The notes under the pieces were generated by a model. It ran no database searches. It saw nothing but the letters and a program-made list of their open reading frames with translations, and was not told where the DNA came from. From NCBI RefSeq assembly GCF_003611275.1, contig NZ_CP020694.1, positions 2,914,001 through 2,978,000 on the forward strand: a stretch of 64,000 bases of DNA, read 5' to 3'. This document shows, piece after piece, positions 35,709 through 45,856 of this stretch. The position numbers and the translations under genes were made by a program. Numbering within the stretch: the first letter of the stretch is position 1; the number at the start of each line of letters is the position of its first letter. This DNA is from Sulfitobacter sp. D7 (lineage in GTDB: Bacteria > Pseudomonadota > Alphaproteobacteria > Rhodobacterales > Rhodobacteraceae).

Positions 35709-37094
35709 CTATAGGGTGCCGTCCCCCTTGGGCAGCGTTATGTCAAAAACAGTCCCTTCCGGCCCACTGCTGCGCAGGGCCAAGGTGCCGCCGTGGCCGC
35801 GCACCAGTTCGGATGCGATCACCAGACCCAAGCCCGACCCACCTTTGCGCGCACCGCCCTGAAACGCGGTAAAAAGGTGCTCTCGCGCTTTCGGTGGCAG
35901 GCCGGGGCCGGTGTCGCTGACGGTGACGCACCACGCATCGCTCATATCCTCGGCCCGCAAATAGACTTCGCCCGGTTTGCCGGTGGCGGTAATCGCCTGC
36001 CGGGCGTTCCGCATCAGATTGGCCAGCACGCGGTACATTTGTTCGGGGTCCGCACGCACGGTCAGATTCGCGGGGATGTCGGCGGCAAAGCTGATGTCGC
36101 TTTCGGGGTCGGCAAGGCGTTCGCCGTCGATGACCTCTTCCACCAGATCTTCCAGCAGCATGAGGGTCAGCGTCGGCCCCGGCTCTTCGGCCTTGCCGAA
36201 AGCCAGTGTCGATTCGCATAGGTGCACCGCACGGGTGATGGAACTGACGAGCTTGGGCGCCATGCGTTTGACCGTTGGGTCTTCGGACATCTCGATCCGG
36301 TCGGTGAACAGCTGCGCCGAGGTGAGGATATTGCGCAGATCATGGCTGATCTTGCTGACCGCGCTGCCCAATTGGGCCAAACGCTCTTTCTGTTTCAGCG
36401 CCTGTGTCAGGTCCGTCTGGAGCTTCTGAAGCGCCACTTCAGCCTCGCGCAATTCGGTGACACTGGCGGAGGGCTCAATAATCCGCCGGGCGTCCTCGGG
36501 CGCGGCGGCGTAGCGCTGCATATGCCCTGCCACCCGCTTGATCGGCTTGAGCAGCAAAGCCCGCATGGCAAAGAACAAAAGCACCGCCGTAATGACTGAG
36601 ATCACGGCCGAGAGGATGAGGATGCGAATCCCGTAGTCGAGCATGGCCACACGCATCGGCGCGGTCTCCATCGTGACTTCGATCAACAACCCCGCCTCGC
36701 GCACCGGGGCGCCGATTACGCGGACCACCTCATTGCCGGGCCGGAACAGTCGCAGCATGGCATCGCGGATCAACACCGTCGCCGAGGCATCGCGCAAATC
36801 ATAGGTTTGCGACACCATCCGCGGCATCGGAGAGGCCAGCACCAATTGCCGCGCTTCGTCCCGGCGCAGTACCACGTTGAAGACCTCGGCGTTGCGCAGC
36901 AACTCCGCCTCCAACTCCGGGTCGAGCATATCGTCAGCCAAAAGCGCCAGCGACGCGATCTGCGCCCGCTCTAGCCGGGTCAGCATATATTCCTCGCGGA
37001 ACCGCGCGATGGAGGGGACAAAAATCAGCACTTCGGCCAGCATCACAAAGATGGTGGTGAGGATCAGCAAACGGCCAGAGAGCGAGTGGATCAT
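35709..37094 (-). CDS. Sensor histidine kinase
   Basis: This 461-residue kinase has TM1 at about 8-28, a short periplasmic domain, TM2 at about 156-179 and a HAMP-like segment with coiled coil (180-245). The H-box is ISHDLRNILTSAQL, with His251, and HATPase_c shows NLMRNARQAI, DTGPGLP and GGSGLGLVIA. The dimerisation motif is divergent from the standard HELRTP type. It lies 8 bases from the oxidoreductase gene on the same strand, so the two may be co-transcribed. No response regulator is adjacent. Confidence 0.9.
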   Translation of the reverse strand: MIHSLSGRLLILTTIFVMLAEVLIFVPSIARFREEYMLTRLERAQIASLALLADDMLDPELEAELLRNAEVFNVVLRRDEARQLVLASPMPRMVSQTYDLRDASATVLIRDAMLRLFRPGNEVVRVIGAPVREAGLLIEVTMETAPMRVAMLDYGIRILILSAVISVITAVLLFFAMRALLLKPIKRVAGHMQRYAAAPEDARRIIEPSASVTELREAEVALQKLQTDLTQALKQKERLAQLGSAVSKISHDLRNILTSAQLFTDRIEMSEDPTVKRMAPKLVSSITRAVHLCESTLAFGKAEEPGPTLTLMLLEDLVEEVIDGERLADPESDISFAADIPANLTVRADPEQMYRVLANLMRNARQAITATGKPGEVYLRAEDMSDAWCVTVSDTGPGLPPKAREHLFTAFQGGARKGGSGLGLVIASELVRGHGGTLALRSSGPEGTVFDITLPKGDGTL

Positions 37095-37102
37095 GTGCTA
37101 TC

Positions 37103-38524
37103 TCAGGGCAACAGGCGCTGCACGGCGCGCACAACCGTTTTAACCAACGCGCTTTCGAAGAGGCGCGGACTGAAATAGGCCCCCGCCGCGCGTTTGTTGA
37201 TTTCCGAGATCGTGGGGTAAGGGGCGACCATAGCGGCAATCTGGCTCATCTTCATGTTGTTGACCAGCGCAAGTGACCACAGGGTGATCAATTCGCCCGC
37301 CTGATGGCCGACGATGCTGGCCCCGACCGGGCGGCCCTTGACCACCATGACCTTGATGAACCCTTTGGTCTGGCGTTCGGCGATGGCGCGGTCGTTGTGG
37401 TTATAGTGAAAACGCACGACTTCCAGTTTGTCGCCATGTTCTTCCCGCGCCTGCGCCTCGGTCAACCCGACTTGTGCCAGTTCCGGCGCGGCATAGGTGA
37501 CCCATGGAATATGGTGCAACTTGGTCTTGCTCGGCAGGCCAAAAAGGATCGAGCGGATCACAACCCCGGCGTGATAGCCCGCCACATGGGTGAATTGCAG
37601 CCCGCCTGCCACGTCGCCAATGGCATAGACGCGGCGGTTGCTGCTGCGCAGGCTGTCATCGACCTTGATGCCTGCTTTGGTGGTTTCCACTCCCGCCTTA
37701 TCAAGGTCGAGACGCTCAATGTTGCTCTTGCGCCCCACGGCCATCATCAGGTGCGAGCCTTTGATGACACGGCCAACCTCAGTTTCAACCGTAATCGCGC
37801 CCGCTTCACCGCTGATCTTCGCGGCGTTGCTGCCCTCTTCAAAAGCTACGCCTTCGTCGCGCATGGTCTGAAGAACCACCTCAGCCAGCTCCGGGTCATC
37901 CTTGCCAAGCGCCCGATCGCCTTCGATCACCGTCACCTTGCAGCCCATCCGCACATGGGCCTGCGCCATCTCGATGCCGATGGGGCCACCCCCGATGATG
38001 ATGATATGCTCCGGCTTTTCCCGTAGATCGAAAAGGGTTTCGTTGGTCTCATAGGGCACATCATTCAGCCCCGGAATCGGCGGCACCAGCGGGGATGACC
38101 CGGTGGCCACGACGATCCGCCGCGCGGTGATGATCGTATCACCCGCCTGCACCTCTTTATCGGAAATGAAGCGCCCGTATTCACGGATCACCCGCACGCC
38201 CAGACCCTCAAACCGCTCAACCGAATCGACCGGCGCAATTTGCGAGATGACATCGGCCACGTGATCCATGGCGACGGCGTAATCCACCGTACCGGCGGCA
38301 TTCTCGACCCCATATTGCGCGCTGTGCTGCTGGGCATGGGCGGTCTTGCCAGTCTTGATCAGCGCCTTTGAAGGCACGCAGCCATAGTTCAGGCAATCAC
38401 CGCCCATTTTATGCCCTTCAAGTAGGGTCACATCCGCGCCCATCTGCACGGCCCCCGCCGCCACCGACAACCCGCCAGAGCCTGCGCCGATGATCAGAAC
38501 GTCAGTTTTAATACGAGTGGTCAT
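37103..38524 (-). CDS. FAD-dependent pyridine nucleotide-disulfide oxidoreductase
   Basis: This 473-residue class-I oxidoreductase has an FAD loop GAGSGGLSVA (about 12-21), the redox disulfide in GGDCLNYGCVPSKALI, an NAD(P) loop IGGGPIGIE, and the C-terminal dimerisation domain with HNHDRAIAERQTKGFIKVMV. It resembles mercuric-reductase/dihydrolipoamide-dehydrogenase-like proteins of unknown substrate. There is no vicinal C-terminal Cys pair, so mercury reduction is unlikely. Start ATG 38524 overlaps the stop of the VTT protein as ATGA. Pairing with a TVP38/VTT membrane protein is common. Confidence 0.9.
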   Translation of the reverse strand: MTTRIKTDVLIIGAGSGGLSVAAGAVQMGADVTLLEGHKMGGDCLNYGCVPSKALIKTGKTAHAQQHSAQYGVENAAGTVDYAVAMDHVADVISQIAPVDSVERFEGLGVRVIREYGRFISDKEVQAGDTIITARRIVVATGSSPLVPPIPGLNDVPYETNETLFDLREKPEHIIIIGGGPIGIEMAQAHVRMGCKVTVIEGDRALGKDDPELAEVVLQTMRDEGVAFEEGSNAAKISGEAGAITVETEVGRVIKGSHLMMAVGRKSNIERLDLDKAGVETTKAGIKVDDSLRSSNRRVYAIGDVAGGLQFTHVAGYHAGVVIRSILFGLPSKTKLHHIPWVTYAAPELAQVGLTEAQAREEHGDKLEVVRFHYNHNDRAIAERQTKGFIKVMVVKGRPVGASIVGHQAGELITLWSLALVNNMKMSQIAAMVAPYPTISEINKRAAGAYFSPRLFESALVKTVVRAVQRLLP

Positions 38525-39255
38525 TTCAGCAGATCCTTCTTGCCGGTAAACGTCTTGATCGCCACAGGCAGCAGCGACAGAACGCAAAGACCCAGAATGG
38601 GCAGCAAAATATGGGGCTCAAAGATGATCCCGAGGTCCGGCGTCTCACCTCGGGCAAAAACCGCACCTAGCCCCGCCCCGACAGAGGTAAAGACCAGCGC
38701 CCCTGGCATGATGCCGAAAAACGTCGAGATCGCGAAGCGAAACAACGGCACGCCAAGAAAAGCAGGCACCAGATTCGCTACGAAAAACGGCACCACCGGC
38801 ACGAGCCGGATAAAGAAGAGCATCGACCATTGGTTATCGTCGATCCCTGCCTTGATCTTGCGCACCACCCCCTCTGAGGCATCCATCCGTTCTTTCAGCC
38901 GGTCGCCGAGGCCCCATTGCGCGGCCAGAAAGATCACGATCGCGCCGAGTGTGGCGCCGCCCACATTATAAAGGACACCCGGAAACAGTCCGAAGAGAAA
39001 GCCGCCCGTCAATGTGGCCACCGTGGCCCCCGGCAAGGAAAACGCCACGATCACCACATAGGCGACGACAAAGGCCAGCGCGGTCAGCAGGTAGTTGTTG
39101 TCGCGAAAGGCGATCAGCGCCTCGCGATTCTCACGCAGGGCGTCGAAACTCAGGTAATCACGCAGGGTAAACGCGCCGATGGCGGCGACCGCTAGGATCA
39201 CCGCAAGGGGCAGGTAACGCATCAGCGCGGGCTTACTTTGATCTTTGCGGCTCAT
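38521..39255 (-). CDS. TVP38/TMEM64 (VTT-domain) membrane protein
   Basis: The 244-residue protein has about six hydrophobic segments and the VTT/SNARE-associated domain (ALAFVVAYVVIVAFSLPGAT, GGFLFGLFPGVLYNVGGATL, RLVPVVPFFVANLVPAFLGV). Such DedA-like proteins sit in the cytoplasmic membrane and are linked to lipid or ion homeostasis. It overlaps the oxidoreductase gene by four bases, an arrangement that implies joint expression. Confidence 0.9.
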   Translation of the reverse strand: MSRKDQSKPALMRYLPLAVILAVAAIGAFTLRDYLSFDALRENREALIAFRDNNYLLTALAFVVAYVVIVAFSLPGATVATLTGGFLFGLFPGVLYNVGGATLGAIVIFLAAQWGLGDRLKERMDASEGVVRKIKAGIDDNQWSMLFFIRLVPVVPFFVANLVPAFLGVPLFRFAISTFFGIMPGALVFTSVGAGLGAVFARGETPDLGIIFEPHILLPILGLCVLSLLPVAIKTFTGKKDLLK

Positions 39256-39464
39256 TTCAACACTTTTATTAGGCCTACATCAGACCATTTTCCGTTTCCT
39301 TAATGATGGCGTGAAGCAGCGCGCAGGAACAGGCTCCTCACGCGCGCTTGATAGGACTTGTGCCCAGAGCCCCGATTTCGCAGGGTAGAAGGGCGAACTG
39401 AAACAAACCGCCCCCTTCTGACCGGCATTTTGTTGCAAAGCGCAGTTTTTCCGCCCCAGGGGGT

Positions 39465-39490
39465 TTGACTTGCGCGCCCCGCCGCATTAA
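39465..39490 (+). promoter_or_regulatory. Likely promoter of the rpmH operon
   Basis: TTGACT at 39465-39470 is followed at about 16 bases by TTAAAG (39487-39492), a plausible sigma-70 pair about 85 bases before rpmH. The 319-base gap 39256-39573 otherwise shows no gene. Confidence 0.45.
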
Positions 39491-39573
39491 AGGACGGGCT
39501 TGAATTGACGCTGGCCGCGGTGGAACCCTTCAAGTGATTCCGTGCCCAGCCAGCTTTAAATGGAGACGGAGCG

Positions 39574-39708
39574 ATGAAACGCACCTTTCAACCCTCGAAC
39601 CTCGTGCGCAAGCGGCGCCATGGTTTCCGCGCGCGCATGGCCACCAAAGCCGGCCGTAAGATCATCAATGCACGCCGCGCACAGGGCCGGAAATCGCTGA
39701 GCGCGTAA
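39574..39708 (+). CDS. rpmH: Ribosomal protein L34
   Basis: The 44-residue basic protein [20 protein letters not shown]... ending in RKSLSA matches the L34 family throughout. It is a component of the large ribosomal subunit. GGAGACGGAGCG precedes the ATG. The order rpmH-rnpA-yidD is nearly universal in bacteria and confirms the call. Confidence 0.98.
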   Translation: MKRTFQPSNLVRKRRHGFRARMATKAGRKIINARRAQGRKSLSA

Positions 39709-39734
39709 GCGCCCTCGATCTTCGGAACCAGAAT

Positions 39735-40157
39735 ATGACACCGCCGGAGGCACCCTTGAATGGCATTTGCGCCACAAAAGGGAACCCTGCCCCGGCGGTT
39801 TCTCTGCGTTTGGAAACCCTGACCAAACGGGCGGACTTTCAGCGTGCCAGCCGCGCCAAACGTGTAGCGACCCCGGGATTCATCCTACAAATGCGACCCC
39901 GCCGGGAGGATGAGCCCAGCGCGGCGCCCATTCGCGTGGGATTTACCTGCTCGAAAAAGGTCGGCAACGCCGTGGCCCGCAACCGCGCCAAGCGCCGCCT
40001 GCGTGAAATCGCGCGGCTGACACTGCCTCAGGCGGGGCGCGCAGGCATGGACTATGTCTTTGTCGGGCGGCGCGAGGCGACAGCGGCCCTGCCCTTCGAC
40101 CAGTTGCTAGCCGATCTCACCCGCGCGCTTGATATCCTTCACGGGGCGCGCAAATGA
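39735..40157 (+). CDS. rnpA: Ribonuclease P protein component
   Basis: The 140-residue basic protein has the RNase P protein signature [15 protein letters not shown] (RNR motif) and the N-terminal [15 protein letters not shown]. It assists the P RNA in maturing tRNA 5' ends. It starts 26 bases after rpmH and overlaps yidD by four bases (40154-40157). Confidence 0.97.
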   Translation: MTPPEAPLNGICATKGNPAPAVSLRLETLTKRADFQRASRAKRVATPGFILQMRPRREDEPSAAPIRVGFTCSKKVGNAVARNRAKRRLREIARLTLPQAGRAGMDYVFVGRREATAALPFDQLLADLTRALDILHGARK

Positions 40158-40375
40158 CCCCCTTGGCGGCGCTGCTCGCCCTGCCGGTGCGCGGCTACCG
40201 GCTGCTTTTCAGCCCGTGGGTCGGATACAATTGCCGCTACCAGCCCACCTGCAGCGCCTATGCGCTGGAAGCTTTGCAAAAACACGGCGGGCTGCGGGGT
40301 GGATGGCTGGCCGCTCGGCGCATCGCCCGCTGCCACCCTTGGGGCCACAGCGGGATCGACAACGTCCCAGACTAG
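40154..40375 (+). CDS. yidD: Membrane protein insertion efficiency factor YidD
   Basis: The 73-residue protein has the YidD core: [40 protein letters not shown]. The conserved Cys residues and amphipathic N-terminal helix are present. It assists YidC-dependent membrane insertion. Its start overlaps the rnpA stop as ATGA. yidC itself lies 2.9 kb downstream, separated by ttcA and an EAL gene. Confidence 0.95.
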   Translation: MTPLAALLALPVRGYRLLFSPWVGYNCRYQPTCSAYALEALQKHGGLRGGWLAARRIARCHPWGHSGIDNVPD

Positions 40376-40441
40376 CGCCACGCTTGCGGCAAAGGGGTAA
40401 AATGCCCTAGGTGAAGCCAAGCAGATAGTGAGAGACCGACG

Positions 40442-41296
40442 ATGCTGGACGAAACCAACGAGATTCACCCCCTCTTTGCCGGCGCACCGCAAAGCACCGA
40501 GTTCAAGAAACTGCGCAAGCGCATCGTCCGCATGACCCGCGAGGCGATTGACCAATACGGCATGGTCGAGCCGACCGCCGAGGGCGCGCCGAAACCCAAA
40601 TGGCTGGTCTGCCTGTCGGGCGGCAAAGACAGCTACACCCTGCTTGCGGTCCTGCATGAATTGCAATGGCGTGGCCTGCTGCCTGTCGAGCTTCTGGCTT
40701 GCAACCTCGACCAAGGCCAGCCGAACTTTCCGGCCACCGTGCTGCCGGAATTCCTTGAAAAGATGGGCGTTCCGCATCGCATCGAATATCAAGACACCTA
40801 CTCAATCGTGATGGACAAGATCCCTGCCGGACGCACTTTCTGCGCCCTTTGCAGCCGTCTGCGCCGGGGCAATCTTTACCGGATCGCGCGGGAGGAAGGC
40901 TGCTCTGCCGTGGTGCTGGGGCATCATCGGGATGACATCCTCGAAACCTTTTTCATGAACCTTTTCCACGGCGGACGGCTGGCGACGATGCCGCCCAAAT
41001 TGGTAAACGAAGAAGGCGATCTGTTCCTCTACCGCCCCCTCGCCCATGTGGCTGAAAGCGATTGCGAACGCTTTGCCACGGCGATGAATTACCCGATCAT
41101 TCCCTGCGATCTTTGCGGGTCGCAGGATGGGCTTCAACGCCAGCAGGTCAAGGCGATTCTCGACGGATGGGAGGCCAATAGTCCCGGTCGTCGGCAAGTT
41201 ATGTTCCGCGCACTGATGAACGCCCGGCCCTCACATTTGCTGGATCCCCAGCTTTTCGACTTTGCCGGTCTCATGCGGAACATTGAGAGTGCATAG
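40442..41296 (+). CDS. ttcA: tRNA 2-thiocytidine(32) synthetase TtcA
   Basis: This 284-residue enzyme has the PP-loop [11 protein letters not shown] (near residue 60) and two CxxC pairs, [10 protein letters not shown] and CDLCGSQDG, that hold the iron-sulfur cluster. It thiolates cytidine-32 in certain tRNAs, including tRNA-Arg(ICG), the type encoded at 35556. The length agrees with the family. It has its own ribosome binding region after a 66-base gap from yidD. Confidence 0.94.
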   Translation: MLDETNEIHPLFAGAPQSTEFKKLRKRIVRMTREAIDQYGMVEPTAEGAPKPKWLVCLSGGKDSYTLLAVLHELQWRGLLPVELLACNLDQGQPNFPATVLPEFLEKMGVPHRIEYQDTYSIVMDKIPAGRTFCALCSRLRRGNLYRIAREEGCSAVVLGHHRDDILETFFMNLFHGGRLATMPPKLVNEEGDLFLYRPLAHVAESDCERFATAMNYPIIPCDLCGSQDGLQRQQVKAILDGWEANSPGRRQVMFRALMNARPSHLLDPQLFDFAGLMRNIESA

Positions 41297-41418
41297 CAAG
41301 AACAATTTTAGATAATAATCCGCGAAAAACCGGTCTCTGTTAACCCACGACACACCCTAAAGGCGATATCCCACCCCTATCAGCGCAGGCATGGCGCGCA
41401 TTGAAGAGGGATATCGCG

Positions 41419-42960
41419 ATGGCACATTACCGCACCACTGGGCCCGGGCAACTGCGCCAGTCGCTCGCCGCTTTGCTTAGCGGTCAGGCCGCTCTGGCCT
41501 TTCTCCCCGCGATGTCATTGCTGGCGTTTTGGATCGGCGGTGAAATGGCATTGATTGGCGCCTCTGCCGCGCTGCCACTTCTGTTTCTTGCGGGGCAGCG
41601 GTTTGGCGAGGGGGCGACGTTTCCCCGTGACGCGCACACCGCCATACTACAGCGCAGCACCTTTGAAGAGCTGACCGAACAGGTCTTTCAAAGCGCCCGA
41701 ACACAGGGCCGCTTGTCGGCAACGTGCTTTATCGCGCTTGAGGATTTTGACCAGATCATCGAACGTTACGGCCAATCCGCCGCTGATACGATTGCGCGGC
41801 AAAGCGGCGAACGGTTGCACAGCGCCCTGCGGGATGACGATATCATCGGCAAGATGGGCGAAGCACGTTTCGCCATCTGCACGGCCCCGGTCCGCCAGCT
41901 TGATCTTGAGCTTTGCATTCAACTCGCCGGGCGGCTTCAGGCCACTTTGGAAGAACCGTTCTTTGTCGATGGGGTCACGATCTATCTCACGGCCTCCGTC
42001 GGATTTTGCCTCAACACCCGCGCCCCGGGCGGTGATGGCTCCGCTTGGCTTGCCGCCGCCGCCACGGCGCTGCGCAGCGGCCAGCGGCGCGGGCCATCTT
42101 CCATCCGCGCCTTCTCTGACCAGATGCGCCGGGAAACCGAAAGCCGCGCAGAACTCCGCGAGGAGGTCGCGCAGGCATTGGCCAGTGGGCAGATTCAACC
42201 ATGGTTCCAGCCGCAAATCTCAACCGACACCGGTCAAATCACCGGCTTTGAAGCACTGGCGCGCTGGAACCACCCGGTCCAAGGCATGATCCCGCCCTCC
42301 GATTTCCTGCCCGCCGTCGAAGAAGCTGGCCTGTTGGAACGTTTGGCCGAGGTGATGATGTATCATTCCTTTGCAGCGCTCAAAGCTTGGGACAGCTCCG
42401 GCACCGAAGTGCCCCAGATCGGGGTGAATTTCGCAGGCGGCGAACTTGCCAACCCTCAGCTCATCGACAAAATCACGTGGGAGTTGGACCGTTTTGATTT
42501 ATCCCCCGAAAGGCTCGCAATCGAAGTACTGGAAACGGTCGTCGCTTCCGCCGCCGATGATGTGATCACCCGAAATATAAATGCCCTGCGCAAGCTCGGT
42601 TGCCGCATCGACCTTGATGATTTCGGTACCGGCCATGCCTCCATCGCGTCCATCCGCCGCTTTTCGGTAAGCCGGATCAAAATCGATCGTTCCTTCGTTA
42701 TGAAGGCCGATCGCGACCCCGATCAGCAACGCATGATCAGCGCCATCTTGACCATGGCCGAACGCCTGGGCGTCGAAACCCTTGCCGAAGGGGTGGAGAC
42801 GGTGGGGGAGCATGTCCTGTTGGCCCAACTCGGCTGTGACCACGTGCAAGGCTTCGGCATCGCCCGCCCCATGCCTTTTGAGCAAACACTTGATTGGATC
42901 GCCCGCCACAATGTAAAACTGCAAGATGTGCCCCGCATCATGAACGGGCGCGCGACATAG
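41419..42960 (+). CDS. EAL phosphodiesterase with degenerate GGDEF domain
   Basis: The 513-residue protein has two N-terminal membrane helices (about 15-60). Its GGDEF-like domain (about 80-240) has a signature that reads KMGEARF, so diguanylate cyclase activity is not expected. The EAL domain (about 255-500) is complete: FEALARWNHP, NFAGGEL, EVLETV, DLDDFGTGHAS, KIDRSFV. It probably degrades c-di-GMP at the membrane. ATG 41419 is preferred (GAGGG 8-12 bases upstream); TTG 41401 is an alternative. It interrupts the usual yidD-yidC neighbourhood. Confidence 0.9.
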   Translation: MAHYRTTGPGQLRQSLAALLSGQAALAFLPAMSLLAFWIGGEMALIGASAALPLLFLAGQRFGEGATFPRDAHTAILQRSTFEELTEQVFQSARTQGRLSATCFIALEDFDQIIERYGQSAADTIARQSGERLHSALRDDDIIGKMGEARFAICTAPVRQLDLELCIQLAGRLQATLEEPFFVDGVTIYLTASVGFCLNTRAPGGDGSAWLAAAATALRSGQRRGPSSIRAFSDQMRRETESRAELREEVAQALASGQIQPWFQPQISTDTGQITGFEALARWNHPVQGMIPPSDFLPAVEEAGLLERLAEVMMYHSFAALKAWDSSGTEVPQIGVNFAGGELANPQLIDKITWELDRFDLSPERLAIEVLETVVASAADDVITRNINALRKLGCRIDLDDFGTGHASIASIRRFSVSRIKIDRSFVMKADRDPDQQRMISAILTMAERLGVETLAEGVETVGEHVLLAQLGCDHVQGFGIARPMPFEQTLDWIARHNVKLQDVPRIMNGRAT

Positions 42961-43247
42961 CGCCACCTTCGTCCGATCTGCACGCGCCAAATGTAGCGTG
43001 CCGTGCCTACCCCAGACAGATGATACGCCCCTCGCGCCGAGGCCCCCAACCCCCTTCGGCCCCGACCCGAGTCAAAGCCAGCGCCACAGGCCCCCCGCAA
43101 CCGCCCCCGGCGAAACTCCGCAAAACCCATGCCAGATGGGCCAAAACCACGCTACATCGCCCCTAACCTTACCCGATTCCACTTGACCTTTGGCCCCGCA
43201 CTCTGTTGAACCCCCATGATATTCAAAGACATCAGGTGGCGGTCCCC

Positions 43248-45119
43248 ATGGACGAACAGAACAAGAATCTCATCCTTGCCACGGCGCTCAGCTTTGCCGT
43301 CATCCTCGTGTGGTTCCTCCTGTTCCCGCCCCCCGAAGCCGACCCTGCGCTAGAACCCGGCACAGAGACCAGCCAAACCATCGAGGGCACCTCGGTCCCA
43401 GCCTCCACCGCCGACACCGCTGCCGCGCCCGGCACGGAGGATGGCGAAGGCGCCGCACCCGAAGGCCGCCGCGCGGCTCTGGCGGCTGCCCCCCGCGTGG
43501 CCATTGCGACCGATAAGGTCAGCGGCTCCATCTCGCTCATGGGTGGTCGGATCGATGACCTGAAACTAAACGACTACCAAACCACGCTCGACGCAGACGC
43601 CGAAATCGTGACCCTGCTCTCCCCCGAAGGATCGAGCGATGCCTATTACGCGCTGCATGGTTGGGCCGCAGGCTCTGGTCTTGCGCCCGATGCCGTGCCG
43701 GGTGTCGATACGCTCTGGACCCTGAGCGAGGGCGAAACACTGGGCGTCGACAGCCCCGTCACACTAAGCTGGGACAATGGCGCCGGTCAGGTCTTCACCC
43801 GCACCATCTCGGTCGACGACGAATATATGTTCGACATCACCCAGAGCGTGACCAACAATGGCGAAGGCGCGGTGAACCTCGCCCCCTTCGGCATGATCGC
43901 GCAACACGGGTTGCCCGAAGACCTGAAAAGCTTCTTCATCCTGCATGAAGGCGCCGTGGCCATGGCCAATGGTGAGCTTTCCGAAGTCGATTGGGACGAC
44001 ATCGCCGAAGCCGACGTGAACAGCACCTGGGGCCGCCCCGCCGTGGTCACCGAAGGCGTCACCGAGGGCTGGGTCGGCTTCACCGATCACTATTGGCAGG
44101 CCGTGCTGATCCCCGACGCGGGCGAGACCTTTGAGCAGGCGCTCACCTATGACCCGCGCGCCGACACCTACCGCGCCTTCACCCGCCAGCCGACCCGCTC
44201 GGTCGCCGCAGGCGAAAGCGTCAGCACCTCCAGCAAGTTCTTCGCAGGTGCGAAGGAGTGGGAAACCCTGCAGGATTACCAAGCCTCCGGTGTCGCCAAA
44301 TTCATCGACAGCATCGACTGGGGTTGGTTCTTTTTCCTGACCAAGCCGATCTTTTGGCTGCTGCACAACCTCAACCAGCTCATCGGCAACATGGGCGTTG
44401 CGATCATCGGCCTGACACTGCTGATTAAGGCGCTGCTCTTCCCGCTGGCCTATAAATCCTACGTCTCCATGGCGCGGATGAAGGAACTTCAGCCCGAAAT
44501 GGAAAAGCTGAAGAAAGATGCGGGCGACGACCGTCAGAAGATGCAGCAGGGCATGATGGAGCTTTACAAGAAGAACAAGGTAAACCCCGCCGCGGGCTGT
44601 CTGCCGATCCTTCTGCAAATCCCGATCTTCTTCTCGCTCTACAAGGTGATCTTTGTCACGATCGAATTGCGCCACGCGCCCTTCTTTGGCCCGTTCCAAG
44701 ACCTCAGCGCGCCCGATCCGACCTCGATCATGAACCTCTGGGGCCTGCTGCCCTATGCGGCCCCCGAGCCCGGCTCGATGCTGGCGCTGGTGTTCATCGG
44801 TATTCTGCCGCTTCTGTTGGGTATTTCCATGTACCTGCAGCAAAAGCTGAACCCGGCCCCCACCGATCCGACCCAGCAGATGATCTTTGCTTGGATGCCT
44901 TGGGTCTTCATGTTCATGCTGGGCGGTTTCGCGAGCGGCCTCGTGGTCTACTGGATCGCGAACAACACGATCACCTTCACCCAGCAGTATCTGATCATGC
45001 GCAGCCAGGGGTACAAACCTGACCTCTGGGGCAACATCGCAGGCGGCTTTAAACGCACGCCCAAGGGTGATGCCGCCAATGCAGATAGCAAACCCAAATC
45101 GGGCAAGTCGAAAAAGTGA
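43248..45119 (+). CDS. yidC: Membrane protein insertase YidC
   Basis: The 623-residue protein has an N-terminal helix (LILATALSFAVILVWFLLF), a large periplasmic beta domain (to about 375) and the conserved five-helix core (WFFFLTKPIFWLLHNLNQLI, MKELQPEMEKLKKDAGDD, GCLPILLQIPIFFSLYKVI, VYWIANNTITFTQQYLIM). It inserts proteins into the cytoplasmic membrane. ATG 43248 gives the usual MDEQNKN start. The stop overlaps the MOSC gene start by one base. The non-coding 287 bases upstream hold no visible gene. Confidence 0.96.
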   Translation: MDEQNKNLILATALSFAVILVWFLLFPPPEADPALEPGTETSQTIEGTSVPASTADTAAAPGTEDGEGAAPEGRRAALAAAPRVAIATDKVSGSISLMGGRIDDLKLNDYQTTLDADAEIVTLLSPEGSSDAYYALHGWAAGSGLAPDAVPGVDTLWTLSEGETLGVDSPVTLSWDNGAGQVFTRTISVDDEYMFDITQSVTNNGEGAVNLAPFGMIAQHGLPEDLKSFFILHEGAVAMANGELSEVDWDDIAEADVNSTWGRPAVVTEGVTEGWVGFTDHYWQAVLIPDAGETFEQALTYDPRADTYRAFTRQPTRSVAAGESVSTSSKFFAGAKEWETLQDYQASGVAKFIDSIDWGWFFFLTKPIFWLLHNLNQLIGNMGVAIIGLTLLIKALLFPLAYKSYVSMARMKELQPEMEKLKKDAGDDRQKMQQGMMELYKKNKVNPAAGCLPILLQIPIFFSLYKVIFVTIELRHAPFFGPFQDLSAPDPTSIMNLWGLLPYAAPEPGSMLALVFIGILPLLLGISMYLQQKLNPAPTDPTQQMIFAWMPWVFMFMLGGFASGLVVYWIANNTITFTQQYLIMRSQGYKPDLWGNIAGGFKRTPKGDAANADSKPKSGKSKK

Positions 45120-45856
45120 TGCAGATCACTGCGCTCAACCGGCACCCGCTCAAGGCCCATGGCCGCGAGACGGTTGAGCGTGTGACCCTGCGCGCCGGGC
45201 AGTCGATGCCCTATGACCGGCTCTGGGCCGTGGCCCATGACGCATCCAAAGCCGCGCCCGGAGATTGGGCGCGGTGTTTGAATTTCACGCGGGGGGCGTC
45301 CTCGCCGCAGCTGCAGGCGATCACGGCCAAGCTGGATGAGACGACTGAGATGCTTACCCTGCGCCACCCGACGTGGGGCGAGATCACCTTTCACCCCGAT
45401 CGCGAACAGGCCGCATTCCTTGACTGGGTGCGCCCCTTGGTGGCCGAAGGCCGCGCCGCCCCCGCAGATATCCTGCGGCTCGACGGGCGTGGCTATACCG
45501 ACAGTGCCGAACCGACGCTCTCGCTCAATAGCCTGGCCTCCCATGCCGCAGTCGAAGCGCTTGCCGGCAGCCCGCTGCAAACCGCCCGCTGGCGCGGCAA
45601 CATCTGGTTTGACGGCGCGGCCCCGTGGGATGAGTTCGAATGGATCGGACGCGACCTGAAAATCGGCGAGGCGCGGCTGCATGTGTCAAAACGCATCACC
45701 CGCTGCCTTGCCACGACCGTGAACACCGACACCGGCGCGCGCGACGTGGATACGCTCGCCGCGCTTGACCAATTGGGTCACCGAGACTTCGGTGTTACCC
45801 TGACCGTCACCACCGGCGGAGAGATCGCCGTGGGCGACGAACTGGAGCTGATTTGA
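45119..45856 (+). CDS. MOSC-domain protein
   Basis: This 245-residue protein has an N-terminal beta-barrel region (QITALNRHPLKAHGRETVER) and a C-terminal MOSC domain with the conserved Cys in SKRITRCLATTVNTDTGARD and a final GGEIAVGDELEL. MOSC proteins carry sulfur or molybdenum groups, as in mARC-like enzymes. It overlaps yidC and engB by one base each, so all three are translationally coupled. Confidence 0.9.
   Translation: MQITALNRHPLKAHGRETVERVTLRAGQSMPYDRLWAVAHDASKAAPGDWARCLNFTRGASSPQLQAITAKLDETTEMLTLRHPTWGEITFHPDREQAAFLDWVRPLVAEGRAAPADILRLDGRGYTDSAEPTLSLNSLASHAAVEALAGSPLQTARWRGNIWFDGAAPWDEFEWIGRDLKIGEARLHVSKRITRCLATTVNTDTGARDVDTLAALDQLGHRDFGVTLTVTTGGEIAVGDELELI

Noticed and set aside
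37103..38524. Mercuric reductase
   Set aside because: The overall fold matches, but there is no MerA-type HMA domain, no C-terminal Cys pair and no mer genes nearby, so the neutral name is kept.
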